Below, in pieces: positions 7,078-13,648 of a stretch of 21,600 bases of DNA. The translations under genes and the position numbers were made by a program. The first letter of the stretch is position 1. Each line of letters begins with the position of its first letter. The stretch is taken from assembly GCA_902776515.1 (NCBI GenBank), contig CACYQE010000021.1, forward strand, positions 1 to 21,600, given 5' to 3'. This DNA comes from an uncultured Pseudomonadota bacterium (GTDB lineage Bacteria; Pseudomonadota; Alphaproteobacteria; Rs-D84). The notes under the pieces are model-generated. The model did no database searches. It was not told where the DNA came from and worked only from the letters and a program-made list of their open reading frames with translations.

Positions 7078-7635
7078 ATGCCGAGCAAGAAACTAGATTT
7101 TAAAACTGGACAATATGTTGTTTATCCTACCCAGGGTGTGGGTAAACTTGTGCGGACCGAAGAGCAGGTTATCGGTAACCAAAAAATAAAAATGTTGGTT
7201 ATTGAATTTGAAAAGAGTCGTATGACATTACGTGTTCCACTGGAACGTGCCGAGGTTTCTGGTCTGCGTCCCTTGATTTCATCAAAAAAGATGGACGAGG
7301 CGATTGCATCCGCAAAAGGCAAGGCTGGAACAAAGCGTATGATTTGGGCACGTCGTGCCGCCCAGTACGAAGAAAACATCAATTCTGGCGATCCAATGAA
7401 ATTGGCCGAGGTTGTACGTGATTTACAACGCAGAACAGCAACTGATACAATGCCTTTTTCTGCACGTCGTTTGTATTTGCGTGCTTTGGAACGTATGGCC
7501 CAGGAATTTGCCGTTTTACACAAGATAGAGGTTGAAGAGGCTTCTGAGAAAATAGAAGACATTTTGGGAATTCCAAAGGAAATAGATTTGAATGCTATCG
7601 AAGAGGATGAAGACGAAATCCCCGAAGATGAATAA
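7078..7635 (+). CDS. carD: CarD-family transcriptional regulator
   Basis: The 185-residue protein has the CarD/TRCF RNA-polymerase-interacting domain at residues about 7-65 (FKTGQYVVYPTQGVGKLV, then an ERAEVSGLRPL-type segment). A helical C-terminal domain follows (about 75-165) with KRMIWARRAAQYEENINSGD and ARRLYLRALERMAQEFAVL, as in alphaproteobacterial CarD proteins. The family binds the RNA polymerase beta subunit and stabilises open promoter complexes, especially at ribosomal RNA promoters. The C-terminus is very acidic. It has its own promoter and a bidirectional terminator, so it is monocistronic. The ATG at 7078 begins just before the conserved FKTGQYVVYP; the ribosome-binding site is weak (AAAGAG). 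Confidence 0.92.
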   Translation: MPSKKLDFKTGQYVVYPTQGVGKLVRTEEQVIGNQKIKMLVIEFEKSRMTLRVPLERAEVSGLRPLISSKKMDEAIASAKGKAGTKRMIWARRAAQYEENINSGDPMKLAEVVRDLQRRTATDTMPFSARRLYLRALERMAQEFAVLHKIEVEEASEKIEDILGIPKEIDLNAIEEDEDEIPEDE

Positions 7636-7640
7636 AAATA

Positions 7641-7666
7641 AAAAACGCCTGTTTTGGCGTTTTTTT
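7641..7666. terminator. Bidirectional terminator between carD and lptB
   Basis: AAAAACGCC (7641-7649) pairs with GGCGTTTTT (7656-7664) around a 6-base loop. It has A-rich and T-rich flanks, so it can end carD on the plus strand and lptB on the minus strand. Confidence 0.9.
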
Positions 7667-7680
7667 GTCGCATATTGTAA

Positions 7681-8409
7681 CTACATTGTGAAATCTTTAC
7701 CCAAGTAAACTTTTTTGACCATTTCATCACGTATAATTTCTTCACTGGTTCCGTGCTTTAAAATCTGACCATCGTGTAAGACATAACTGCGGTCGGTAAT
7801 CCCCAGTGTTTCGCGGACGTTGTGGTCGGTTATAATAACGCCTAAACCGCGGTTTTTTAATTGTGACACCAATTCACGAATTTCATTAACGGCGATAGGG
7901 TCAATTCCTGCAAAAGGTTCGTCCAATAATATAAATTTCGGATCGTTTGCCAACGCACGGGCGATTTCGACACGTCTGCGTTCACCGCCCGAAAGAGACG
8001 TAGCAGGACTATTACGCAAATGAGAAATAGAAAATTCTTCCAGTAATGAATTTAATTTATTGATTCGTTTTTTCTTGTCCGGTTCAACAACTTCCAAAAT
8101 GGCCATAATATTTTGTTCAACGCTAAGACCGCGGAATACACTGTTTTCTTGGGGCAAATAGCCGATATGCAAACGTGCACGCTGATAGAAGGGCAGTTTG
8201 GTTATATCCTGGGAATTTAAAAATATTTGACCACCAGTTGGCTTTAATTGGCCGGTTATACAATAAAAAGCGGTTGTTTTACCGGCACCGTTTGGGCCCA
8301 ATAGCCCAACAGATTCACCTTGGCGTGCAATCATTGATATATCACGCAAAACTACGCGTTTTCCATACGATTTTGACAGATGTTCTATTTTTAATACAGA
8401 TTGTTTCAT
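7681..8409 (-). CDS. lptB: LPS export ABC transporter ATPase LptB
   Basis: The 242-residue ATP-binding subunit powers the LptB2FGC complex, which extracts lipopolysaccharide from the inner membrane and pushes it across the periplasm. Visible motifs: Walker A GPNGAGKTT (residues 38-46), Q-loop LPQENS (Q87), signature LSGGERRRVEIARAL (139-153), Walker B FILLDEP (E164) and H-loop H196. The family-typical end VYLGKDF is present, and the length equals that of known LptB. Its ATG overlaps the lptC stop by 4 bases, so translation is coupled. lptA, usually between lptC and lptB, is absent here. Confidence 0.96.
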   Translation of the reverse strand: MKQSVLKIEHLSKSYGKRVVLRDISMIARQGESVGLLGPNGAGKTTAFYCITGQLKPTGGQIFLNSQDITKLPFYQRARLHIGYLPQENSVFRGLSVEQNIMAILEVVEPDKKKRINKLNSLLEEFSISHLRNSPATSLSGGERRRVEIARALANDPKFILLDEPFAGIDPIAVNEIRELVSQLKNRGLGVIITDHNVRETLGITDRSYVLHDGQILKHGTSEEIIRDEMVKKVYLGKDFTM

Positions 8410-8885
8410 AGCCTTACCACCAATTCGTTTGAATGAAGTTCCTTGTTGTCACTGGTTTTAATTTTTACGTTTCCATAAAGTGTTACAGTTTTGGTTTTAA
8501 GATTATATTCGCCGCGATTCGCAGAAAAGTTATATGTGTTTTTTTGGTTGTTTTTGATTTGGGTTGCATACCCGGAAAGTGATTCCAATAAAATAATATC
8601 AGGCCTGTTATATTCTTGACGACCTGTTTTGGCGTGAATTTTGAATGGTTCACCGTGTACATCCGTTCCCATAAAAAGTGCGTTTGTCATTTTAAATTGG
8701 TTACTAACAACATCAGTCATATTTATTGCGGATACGGGCGACCACAATAATTGTTTGGTAAAAAGTGCCCCCGCGACCAATGCCGCCACCATAATCAGTC
8801 CCCAACCTGTGAAAAAGAATTGCCACAGACGTTGCCAGCGTTTGTGTTTGCTGATTATTATAAAATTACGTTTATCTTGCTTCAT
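8406..8885 (-). CDS. lptC: LPS export protein LptC
   Basis: The 159-residue protein has a basic cytoplasmic N-terminus, one membrane segment at about residues 24-46 (around GLIMVAALVAGALF) and a periplasmic beta-rich domain (about 60-159). The domain includes NQFKMTNALFMGTDVHGEPF and ends in repeated beta-strand segments, as in the LptC/OstA-type fold. LptC receives LPS from the LptB2FG transporter. Overlap with lptB supports the call, which is otherwise based on topology and a moderate sequence match. The ATG (8883-8885) has no evident ribosome-binding site, and the best promoter ends only about 10 bases upstream, so the transcript may be almost leaderless. Confidence 0.82.
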   Translation of the reverse strand: MKQDKRNFIIISKHKRWQRLWQFFFTGWGLIMVAALVAGALFTKQLLWSPVSAINMTDVVSNQFKMTNALFMGTDVHGEPFKIHAKTGRQEYNRPDIILLESLSGYATQIKNNQKNTYNFSANRGEYNLKTKTVTLYGNVKIKTSDNKELHSNELVVRL

Positions 8886-8894
8886 TTAGTATAC

Positions 8895-8923
8895 ATATTA
8901 ACTTGCTATAAAAGAAAAAGCAA
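8895..8923 (-). promoter_or_regulatory. Likely promoter of lptC-lptB
   Basis: On the minus strand TTGCTT (8923-8918), a 17-base spacer and TAATAT (8900-8895) lie 9 bases before the lptC ATG. This implies a very short leader. Confidence 0.5.
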
Positions 8924-8933
8924 TTTTTTATGT

Positions 8934-8962
8934 TTGTTCATTTTTGATTTTTATGTTATAAT
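8934..8962 (+). promoter_or_regulatory. Promoter of the 8984 gene
   Basis: TTGTTC (8934-8939), a 17-base spacer and a perfect TATAAT (8957-8962). It is divergent from the lptC promoter in the same 98-base gap. Confidence 0.75.
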
Positions 8963-8983
8963 CTTTCTCAGAGAGAGTTATTT

Positions 8984-9820
8984 ATGAGAAAAATAAACAC
9001 TTTTTTTCTTGTTATATTGGTGTGTGGCTTGTGTTCCGGGGCTTTTGCGGCCATTACGAATTTTACACCTAAAAAAGCATCGTCTGTGGCGGTTAATAAA
9101 GAGGCCACCACAAAAACATCCATCGGAAACAGTTTGCTGCCAATGGCGATGAATTTAATGGCAACCGTCAGTGAATTTAAAAATACACAACAACAATTAA
9201 CTGCGGAATGTGAACCGTCCAGCAGTGAAATTAATTTTGTTAACGAAATGATAAAAGAATGGGCAATTGCCGGCGGCCAGAATCCTTTTGAGACAGGCAG
9301 AATGAATAAATGTACCGGTGTGGATTCGTATGAAAGTACCGTTCGCAATAATGTTTCATCTTTGGATGATGCTTCGTTGATATGTTACGATTCTTTTCCA
9401 ACGACTTCTAACAGTTCGGCTATTTGGGACGGATATCCAAAAGCCGCGGTTGTTGAGTATTGCACCACGGGCGATTCGTTGTCATCGTGTAATTCTAATA
9501 ACAGAAAAAAGATAACAAACCTGTGGACGTTGTTTGACATGGTAGAGGCTGATTTTAGCCGGGATTCTGATTACACAAAGTCCGAGTCAAAACAGCGTAG
9601 TTCGTTGAAGGAAAAGGCTGACAAATGTTCGCCAAAGAAAATTGCGGCAAAACGTATGGAAACAATGAGTGGCCTGGTTAAAAATACAATTAACTCGGTT
9701 GGTCAGCCGACAAACAGTGTTAGTGCTATGGAGGCGGTCAGCACCATGATGAACAAATCAGGGGTGCAACAAAACATTGGTGGTTTGTCTGAAATAGCGG
9801 GCTCTTTATTGAACAGATAA
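8984..9820 (+). CDS. Secreted protein of unknown function
   Basis: No family recognised. The 278-residue product has a clear signal peptide (MRKINTFFLVILVCGLCSGAFA, cut after AFA near residue 22). The mature part is Ser/Thr/Asn-rich and has scattered cysteines (for example in ECEPSS, NKCTG, LICYDS, EYCTTG and DKCSP) that could form disulphides in the periplasm. A probable helix lies at residues 45-75 (SLLPMAMNLMATVSEFKNTQ). The C-terminus is methionine- and glycine-containing without an obvious membrane anchor. The ATG follows CAGAGAGAG. It has its own promoter, and the next gene also has one, so the two may be transcribed separately. Confidence 0.75.
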   Translation: MRKINTFFLVILVCGLCSGAFAAITNFTPKKASSVAVNKEATTKTSIGNSLLPMAMNLMATVSEFKNTQQQLTAECEPSSSEINFVNEMIKEWAIAGGQNPFETGRMNKCTGVDSYESTVRNNVSSLDDASLICYDSFPTTSNSSAIWDGYPKAAVVEYCTTGDSLSSCNSNNRKKITNLWTLFDMVEADFSRDSDYTKSESKQRSSLKEKADKCSPKKIAAKRMETMSGLVKNTINSVGQPTNSVSAMEAVSTMMNKSGVQQNIGGLSEIAGSLLNR

Positions 9821-9837
9821 TGTTTATGTTTTTTCGC

Positions 9838-9866
9838 TTTACTAAAATGCGTAAAAAACGTATAAT
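9838..9866 (+). promoter_or_regulatory. Promoter of the OmpA-family lipoprotein gene
   Basis: TTTACT (9838-9843), a 17-base spacer and a perfect TATAAT (9861-9866). The gene's GAAAGGA ribosome-binding site follows. Confidence 0.6.
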
Positions 9867-9897
9867 AGGGGACATAAGGTAAGAGAAAGGATTTTTT

Positions 9898-11424
9898 ATG
9901 AAAAAGCAATCAAATGTATCCGTTTTGGTTATTTCACGTATGTTGGCTATGACGGCGGTTTTGTCGTTGGCTGCGTGTGCAAAATCTGGAAACGATGGTG
10001 ATTTTGTCGCAAATGGCGATATTGCAACACCAACTGTTGATTATGTGGAACAGTTGGATGTTACTATATATAATGCACGGACCAGTGGTTATCCCGAAAT
10101 TGGCGAATTATTTGCACAAAAGGCTGTTGCTGCTTTTTCAGGAGAGGTTCCTTTCCCAGAAAGTTTAAACAATTGGACGGTGGCTGATGATCAGGTTGCA
10201 TACGAATTGTCAACGGCTTATAATGAAATGATAGAAGAATTCAAGAATGATGCAAGTGATGCTCATCCGGAAATTGCCGCAGAATTACAGGCTAAATATG
10301 ATTGCTGGTTGTCTGCGTATTCGTCTGGTCAAATGGAAACAGCCGAAGAATGTCGGACACGCTTTAACGATGCGATGAAGGTTTTACGCAGTTGCAGCAA
10401 CGGCAAGGTTGAACGCCGCAGTGAAAAAACAGCCCGTGGTTTCAAAGGGGCGGACAAAGATGTTGCGGCTGAAAAAATTAGTATCAAAAAGACGGTTGGG
10501 AATTTTTATCCTGAAACCGAAAAAATGAATGCGTTGCATCGTGTTGATAATACTCGTGATGGTATAATTGTTGTAAACAATGTGAATATTCCGGAACGTT
10601 TGATTAATCCGGAACCTGTTCAACCGATGGTGTTTAATCAAAACATTTATGGTGGTGACAAAACCGTTACGAACAGTCATAACGTTAATAATAATGACGA
10701 AAGTATTGTTGCGGGCAGTGGGGCCGCATGTGGTTGCGATAACGAATCGGACAAGGAATGCAATTGTGAGTCGAAATCCGAACCGGCAACGATTGGGGAA
10801 GATTTCGTTACCCGTCAAGAATTTATCGATATGATGATGGCTATGCGTCAGGAATTGGCGGCGATTAACGCTCGTTTGGATAATATGAAAAACAAACCTG
10901 CGGGTCCCGAAGAAACCACTGTTATCAAAGTTCAACAAATTCCATTGGAACCAAAACAACATGTTATGGAAGAGGTGTTCGAAATTCGATTCGATTTCAA
11001 CAAGGCAACAATAAAACCTGAATATGAAGATTTGATAAGAAAGTTGGTTGATGCGACACAAAATAACAAGAATATCAAGGTTTCTGTTGTTGGGCATACC
11101 GATACATCGGGCAGCAAGAGTTACAATTATGCGTTGGGTGGTCGTCGTGCCGAGGCTGTTCAAAAGATGTTGATTAATTATGGTATTCCGTCAAGTCAGA
11201 TTGTTGCGGTGTCGGCCGGGGAAGAAGATTTAAAGGTCCCAACGCCGGACGGAACGCCAAATGCGGAAAATCGTCGTGTTCGCGTTGTCAAGGAAACTTC
11301 TTTTACGGAACCTGCGAAAATGGGGGCCGCACCAATAGTTACTGTCGAAGAATACGAAGAACCATGTGATGGTGATGATTGTTCGATGGGTGACGATGAT
11401 GATATTTTGGTAAACGTAATGTAA
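9898..11424 (+). CDS. OmpA/Pal-family peptidoglycan-binding lipoprotein
   Basis: The 508-residue protein begins with a lipoprotein signal peptide ending LAAC (C27). A helical domain follows (about 45-165) with the alphaproteobacterial OmpA-family pattern (a KAVAAFSGE segment, then YDCWLSAYSSGQMETAEECR). Next come an Asn-rich, Cys-containing linker (about 240-300), a short coiled coil (EFIDMMMAMRQELAAINARL) and a C-terminal OmpA domain (about 360-470). That domain contains IRFDFNKATI, VVGHTDTSGSKSYNYALGGR and NAENRRVRV, the residues that bind diaminopimelate in peptidoglycan. It probably tethers the outer membrane to the cell wall. The last 35 residues are very acidic and extend past the usual domain end. 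ATG 9898 follows GAAAGGA. Confidence 0.88.
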   Translation: MKKQSNVSVLVISRMLAMTAVLSLAACAKSGNDGDFVANGDIATPTVDYVEQLDVTIYNARTSGYPEIGELFAQKAVAAFSGEVPFPESLNNWTVADDQVAYELSTAYNEMIEEFKNDASDAHPEIAAELQAKYDCWLSAYSSGQMETAEECRTRFNDAMKVLRSCSNGKVERRSEKTARGFKGADKDVAAEKISIKKTVGNFYPETEKMNALHRVDNTRDGIIVVNNVNIPERLINPEPVQPMVFNQNIYGGDKTVTNSHNVNNNDESIVAGSGAACGCDNESDKECNCESKSEPATIGEDFVTRQEFIDMMMAMRQELAAINARLDNMKNKPAGPEETTVIKVQQIPLEPKQHVMEEVFEIRFDFNKATIKPEYEDLIRKLVDATQNNKNIKVSVVGHTDTSGSKSYNYALGGRRAEAVQKMLINYGIPSSQIVAVSAGEEDLKVPTPDGTPNAENRRVRVVKETSFTEPAKMGAAPIVTVEEYEEPCDGDDCSMGDDDDILVNVM

Positions 11425-11451
11425 TTCTGGGGCAGGTGGGGAATTATATAC

Positions 11452-11479
11452 TTGACAAAAGTTTTTGTTAGTATATAAT
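11452..11479 (+). promoter_or_regulatory. Near-consensus promoter of the 46-codon gene
   Basis: Perfect TTGACA (11452-11457), a 16-base spacer and perfect TATAAT (11474-11479). This is the closest match to the sigma-70 consensus in the window. Confidence 0.88.
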
Positions 11480-11522
11480 AAACTCACGAAACCAGAGAGA
11501 TGCTTTGAAAGAGGTGTTGAAT

Positions 11523-11663
11523 ATGGATAATGTTTTTAAAAATGCAAGCAAAAAACTGGGGTTCATGACGGGGAGTGATAATGTTGTAAAAATAGCGGCG
11601 GAATTGGCAAAGCGTGGCTGTTCTTTCACGGCGGCGGGTCAAAATCCGAATACCGTTAAATAG
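11523..11663 (+). CDS. Small 46-residue protein of unknown function
   Basis: ATG 11523 to TAG 11661-11663 encodes 46 residues, beginning MDNVFKNASKKLGFMTG and ending GQNPNTVK. I do not recognise it. It has a basic N-terminal half, a central probable helix VVKIAAELAKRG and one Cys (C33), with no signal peptide or membrane segment, so it is probably cytoplasmic. The GAGGTG ribosome-binding site is well spaced. A near-consensus promoter and a perfect 10-bp hairpin terminator frame the gene tightly, implying a short abundant monocistronic transcript. The alternative is a small regulatory RNA in which the reading frame is incidental; codon use like its neighbours and the ribosome-binding site favour a protein. 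Confidence 0.7.
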   Translation: MDNVFKNASKKLGFMTGSDNVVKIAAELAKRGCSFTAAGQNPNTVK

Positions 11664-11687
11664 TGTTTTTTGATTTGTATTCCTTTT

Positions 11688-11725
11688 AAAGGGACGATTG
11701 CGGCTGATGCAATCGTCCTTTTTTT
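11688..11725 (+). terminator. Terminator of the 46-codon gene
   Basis: A perfect 10-bp stem GGACGATTGC / GCAATCGTCC (11692-11701 and 11709-11718) with a 7-base loop is followed by seven T. Pairing extends further through AAAG with the T tract. Confidence 0.95.
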
Positions 11726-11730
11726 GTAGT

Positions 11731-12090
11731 TAGTGTATGCGGTTAGTGAACCGTCATACCGGCATTGCCATCCCCCTCTTTGGAAAAGAAGGGGATGGAA
11801 CCGCGACAAAGTCGACCGAGACCCCGATTTTCATCGGGGTGACGGAGAAAGGAAAAACAGTCGTCATACCGGCGTAGGCCGGTATCTCGTTATAACCGCC
11901 TGAGAATAAACTACAACGAACTATTCGGCACCAAATTACCCCGGCGGGTGTTGCCCGCCACCCCTTCTTTGGAAAAGAAGGGGATGGAACCGCGACAAAG
12001 CCGACCGAGACCCCGGCCTACGCCGGGGTGACGGTTCACTAATCACTAACCACCAACCACAAACCACATACACTAACCACTTTCCACTAT
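11731..12090. repeat. Palindromic intergenic repeat element, composite copy B
   Basis: This gap of about 490 bases without a convincing gene holds several hairpins: ACCCCGAT/ATCGGGGT (11821-11840), ATACCGGC/GCCGGTAT (11866-11885), GGCGGG/CCCGCC (from 11943), CCCCTTCTTT/AAAGAAGGGG (11961-11983) and ACCCCGGC/GCCGGGGT (12010-12029). A 33-base block, GGAAAAGAAGGGGATGGAAC plus CGCGACAAAG and the next bases, occurs twice in direct orientation (around 11782 and 11971). The outer ends are inverted relatives: GGTTAGTGAACCGTCA on the left and TGACGGTTCACTAATCACTA on the right. The right end runs on into a degenerate ACTAACCAC minisatellite (about 12038-12090). Confidence 0.85.
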
Positions 12091-12098
12091 TTTTTATT

Positions 12099-12126
12099 TT
12101 GTTATGGGCTGTTTTTGTGGTATAAT
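12099..12126 (+). promoter_or_regulatory. Promoter of pair B
   Basis: TTGTTA (12099-12104), a 16-base spacer and a perfect TATAAT (12121-12126) preceded by TTTTTGTGG. It closely resembles the carD and pair A promoters. Confidence 0.75.
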
Positions 12127-12157
12127 GTCACATATCAAGTAGTGTGGGGGTGGATAG

Positions 12158-12613
12158 TTGTTTTATAACAGATTATTTGTTTTTATGTTTTGTGCAACGT
12201 TTGTGGCGTGTTCTGCGAATGCGGCAATCAAAGTTGGATCCAAGGCTATTGCATCGTCTGGTGGTGCGGTATCGGTTGGTGGTGGCACCATGGATGGTGA
12301 GTTTGATGATTTTGATATGTCCGGGATGGACGAATCGGTTGTTATTGCCAAGTTAGAGGCCGATATTGCCGATATACGTGCCAAGCGTGAGGAATGTGAA
12401 AAACAACGCAAGGGGTGGATTGCGGCGACCGCGGTCGGTGGTGCCGGTGTTGTTGCAACCGGTGTTGCGGCGATTATTCAAAATAAAAAGTTACAAAAAA
12501 ATAAAGAAGCTATGGGTGATGAACAATGGGATGCCGTCAAAAAGGCGTTAAAAAATGGAAACGGCAATAAAAAATTTGGTGAAGGTTTAAAGAATTTCAT
12601 TGGGGGAAATTAA
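12158..12613 (+). CDS. Small secreted glycine-zipper protein, pair B gene 1
   Basis: The 151-residue product is a paralogue of the 232-543 protein and of unknown function. It starts at TTG 12158, chosen because a G-rich ribosome-binding site (GGGGGTGG) lies upstream and this start gives a complete signal peptide (about 22 residues, cut near SANA). A Gly/Ser stretch, an acidic segment and a charged helix (about 65-90) with ECEKQRKGW follow. Next come the glycine/alanine-rich segment AVGGAGVVATGVAAII (about 93-108) and a Lys/Asn-rich tail. The CEKQRKxW plus glycine-zipper core is shared with pair A gene 1. It lies one base from the next gene, so the two are translationally linked. An alternative start at ATG 12185 would shorten the signal peptide too much. 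Confidence 0.75.
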   Translation: MFYNRLFVFMFCATFVACSANAAIKVGSKAIASSGGAVSVGGGTMDGEFDDFDMSGMDESVVIAKLEADIADIRAKREECEKQRKGWIAATAVGGAGVVATGVAAIIQNKKLQKNKEAMGDEQWDAVKKALKNGNGNKKFGEGLKNFIGGN

Positions 12614-12614
12614 G

Positions 12615-13427
12615 ATGTTTGGGGTAAAAGCGGTTGTTTTTGGATTGTGTGCGATTTTTGCAACGACTGATTTTGCGGTTGCGTATGTCAGTCCGCGTGT
12701 CAAGGCACTGTTGCGTGAAAAACGCGAGGAATATGCCGCGTTGGAACAATGTGCCGCCAAGGTTGATGGTTTTAAAATTGCGGGAATTTCCACGTTGGGA
12801 CTTACTGCGGCGGGTGTCGCGGGTAATGTTGCATTGGCCAAACGTAATAAAGCCGCAGAAGAGTGTGCCGATGGCGATTGTGATTTATTAAAAAACAGCA
12901 GCAATAATGATTTATCAAATTTGAATTACGACTCTTACACCAATATAGGTTCTTCGTGCAGTGATGTTTTTGTTTTTGAAAAAGGCGAGATGAAAAGCGG
13001 AAAGGGTTTAAAAGCATATTCTAGTTTGTATGGTACAAGAGGTAGTAATTATTTTTGTTCCTCTGACCCAATGAATGATGGTATAAAACAGGCGGATTCT
13101 TCTGTGGCATCATTAATTCGTAATCAGTTCAGTAGTATTTTAAAATATAATGTTCAATTTGACTATGTTTATGCCTCAAGTAACGAAGATTGTAAATGCA
13201 ATAATAGCTTTAATACATATCATATGGGTGTAACGACGGTTAGCACCGCCATAAACTCGGGGGGGCTAACAACTAGCCAAAACCCAGTAAATACAATATC
13301 GCTAATGAATGGTATTGGGGCAGGTATCGGTATCAGCAACACAACACCGCACATAAAATACAATCCAACATCCACCCCAGGATTTGGTGCAGGCAGCAAT
13401 TCGCTTAACAATTTGTCAATACACTAA
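12615..13427 (+). CDS. Secreted protein, pair B gene 2
   Basis: The 270-residue protein is of unknown function. ATG 12615 lies one base after the previous stop, with GGGGGAAA as ribosome-binding site. Signal peptide at residues 1-23 (MFGVKAVVFGLCAIFATTDF, then AVA). A conserved head follows (about 24-85) with AALEQCAAKVDGFKIAGIST and a glycine/alanine-rich segment, closely matching the pair A second gene. After residue 90 it diverges completely: a Ser/Asn/Tyr-rich region with a few Cys (SSCSD, NYFCSSD, DCKCNN) and a Gly/Asn/Thr-rich tail. No AG tract separates this gene from its partner, unlike in pair A. It ends 13 bases from a convergent gene. Confidence 0.78.
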   Translation: MFGVKAVVFGLCAIFATTDFAVAYVSPRVKALLREKREEYAALEQCAAKVDGFKIAGISTLGLTAAGVAGNVALAKRNKAAEECADGDCDLLKNSSNNDLSNLNYDSYTNIGSSCSDVFVFEKGEMKSGKGLKAYSSLYGTRGSNYFCSSDPMNDGIKQADSSVASLIRNQFSSILKYNVQFDYVYASSNEDCKCNNSFNTYHMGVTTVSTAINSGGLTTSQNPVNTISLMNGIGAGIGISNTTPHIKYNPTSTPGFGAGSNSLNNLSIH

Positions 13428-13440
13428 AATCAAAATAAAT

Positions 13441-13644
13441 TTACTTTTTGATTGCCCAAAACAACGCCAAAAACCAACCAATTATTGTCCAACCAAACAG
13501 CCATGATGCCAATCTGATACGCATGGCATCGGTTTTGCCTTTCTGGGTTTTAACCGCAAGGTATGCCGGGGCCAAAATAATGCACCCCAGCACAACCGAT
13601 GCGATAATGTGTTTTATTAAAATCACATCAATACAATTTTGCAT
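13441..13644 (-). CDS. Small membrane protein, superinfection-immunity (Imm) type
   Basis: The 67-residue product has two membrane segments: residues about 10-32 (HIIASVVLGCIILAPAYLAV) and 47-65 (WLFGWTIIGWFLALFWAI). The second contains the GWT-x-x-GW-x-x-A-L-x-W-A pattern of the superinfection-immunity protein family first described from phage T4 Imm, which blocks DNA injection by related phages. Bacterial members are widespread and of unknown role. ATG 13644 was chosen because it begins 4 bases after the eno stop and gives a standard family length; the frame continues upstream inside eno but would add an unlikely extension. No clear ribosome-binding site, so translation is probably coupled to eno. 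Confidence 0.65.
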   Translation of the reverse strand: MQNCIDVILIKHIIASVVLGCIILAPAYLAVKTQKGKTDAMRIRLASWLFGWTIIGWFLALFWAIKK

Positions 13645-13648
13645 TGTT

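Noticed and set aside
10384..11163. Minus-strand 259-codon frame opposite the OmpA-family gene
   Set aside because: No family resemblance and Asn/Arg/Phe-rich shadow composition; the plus strand encodes a clear OmpA domain.
11731..12090. CRISPR array
   Set aside because: Repeats are palindromic modules of differing sequence and irregular spacing, without unique spacers of constant length or cas genes.
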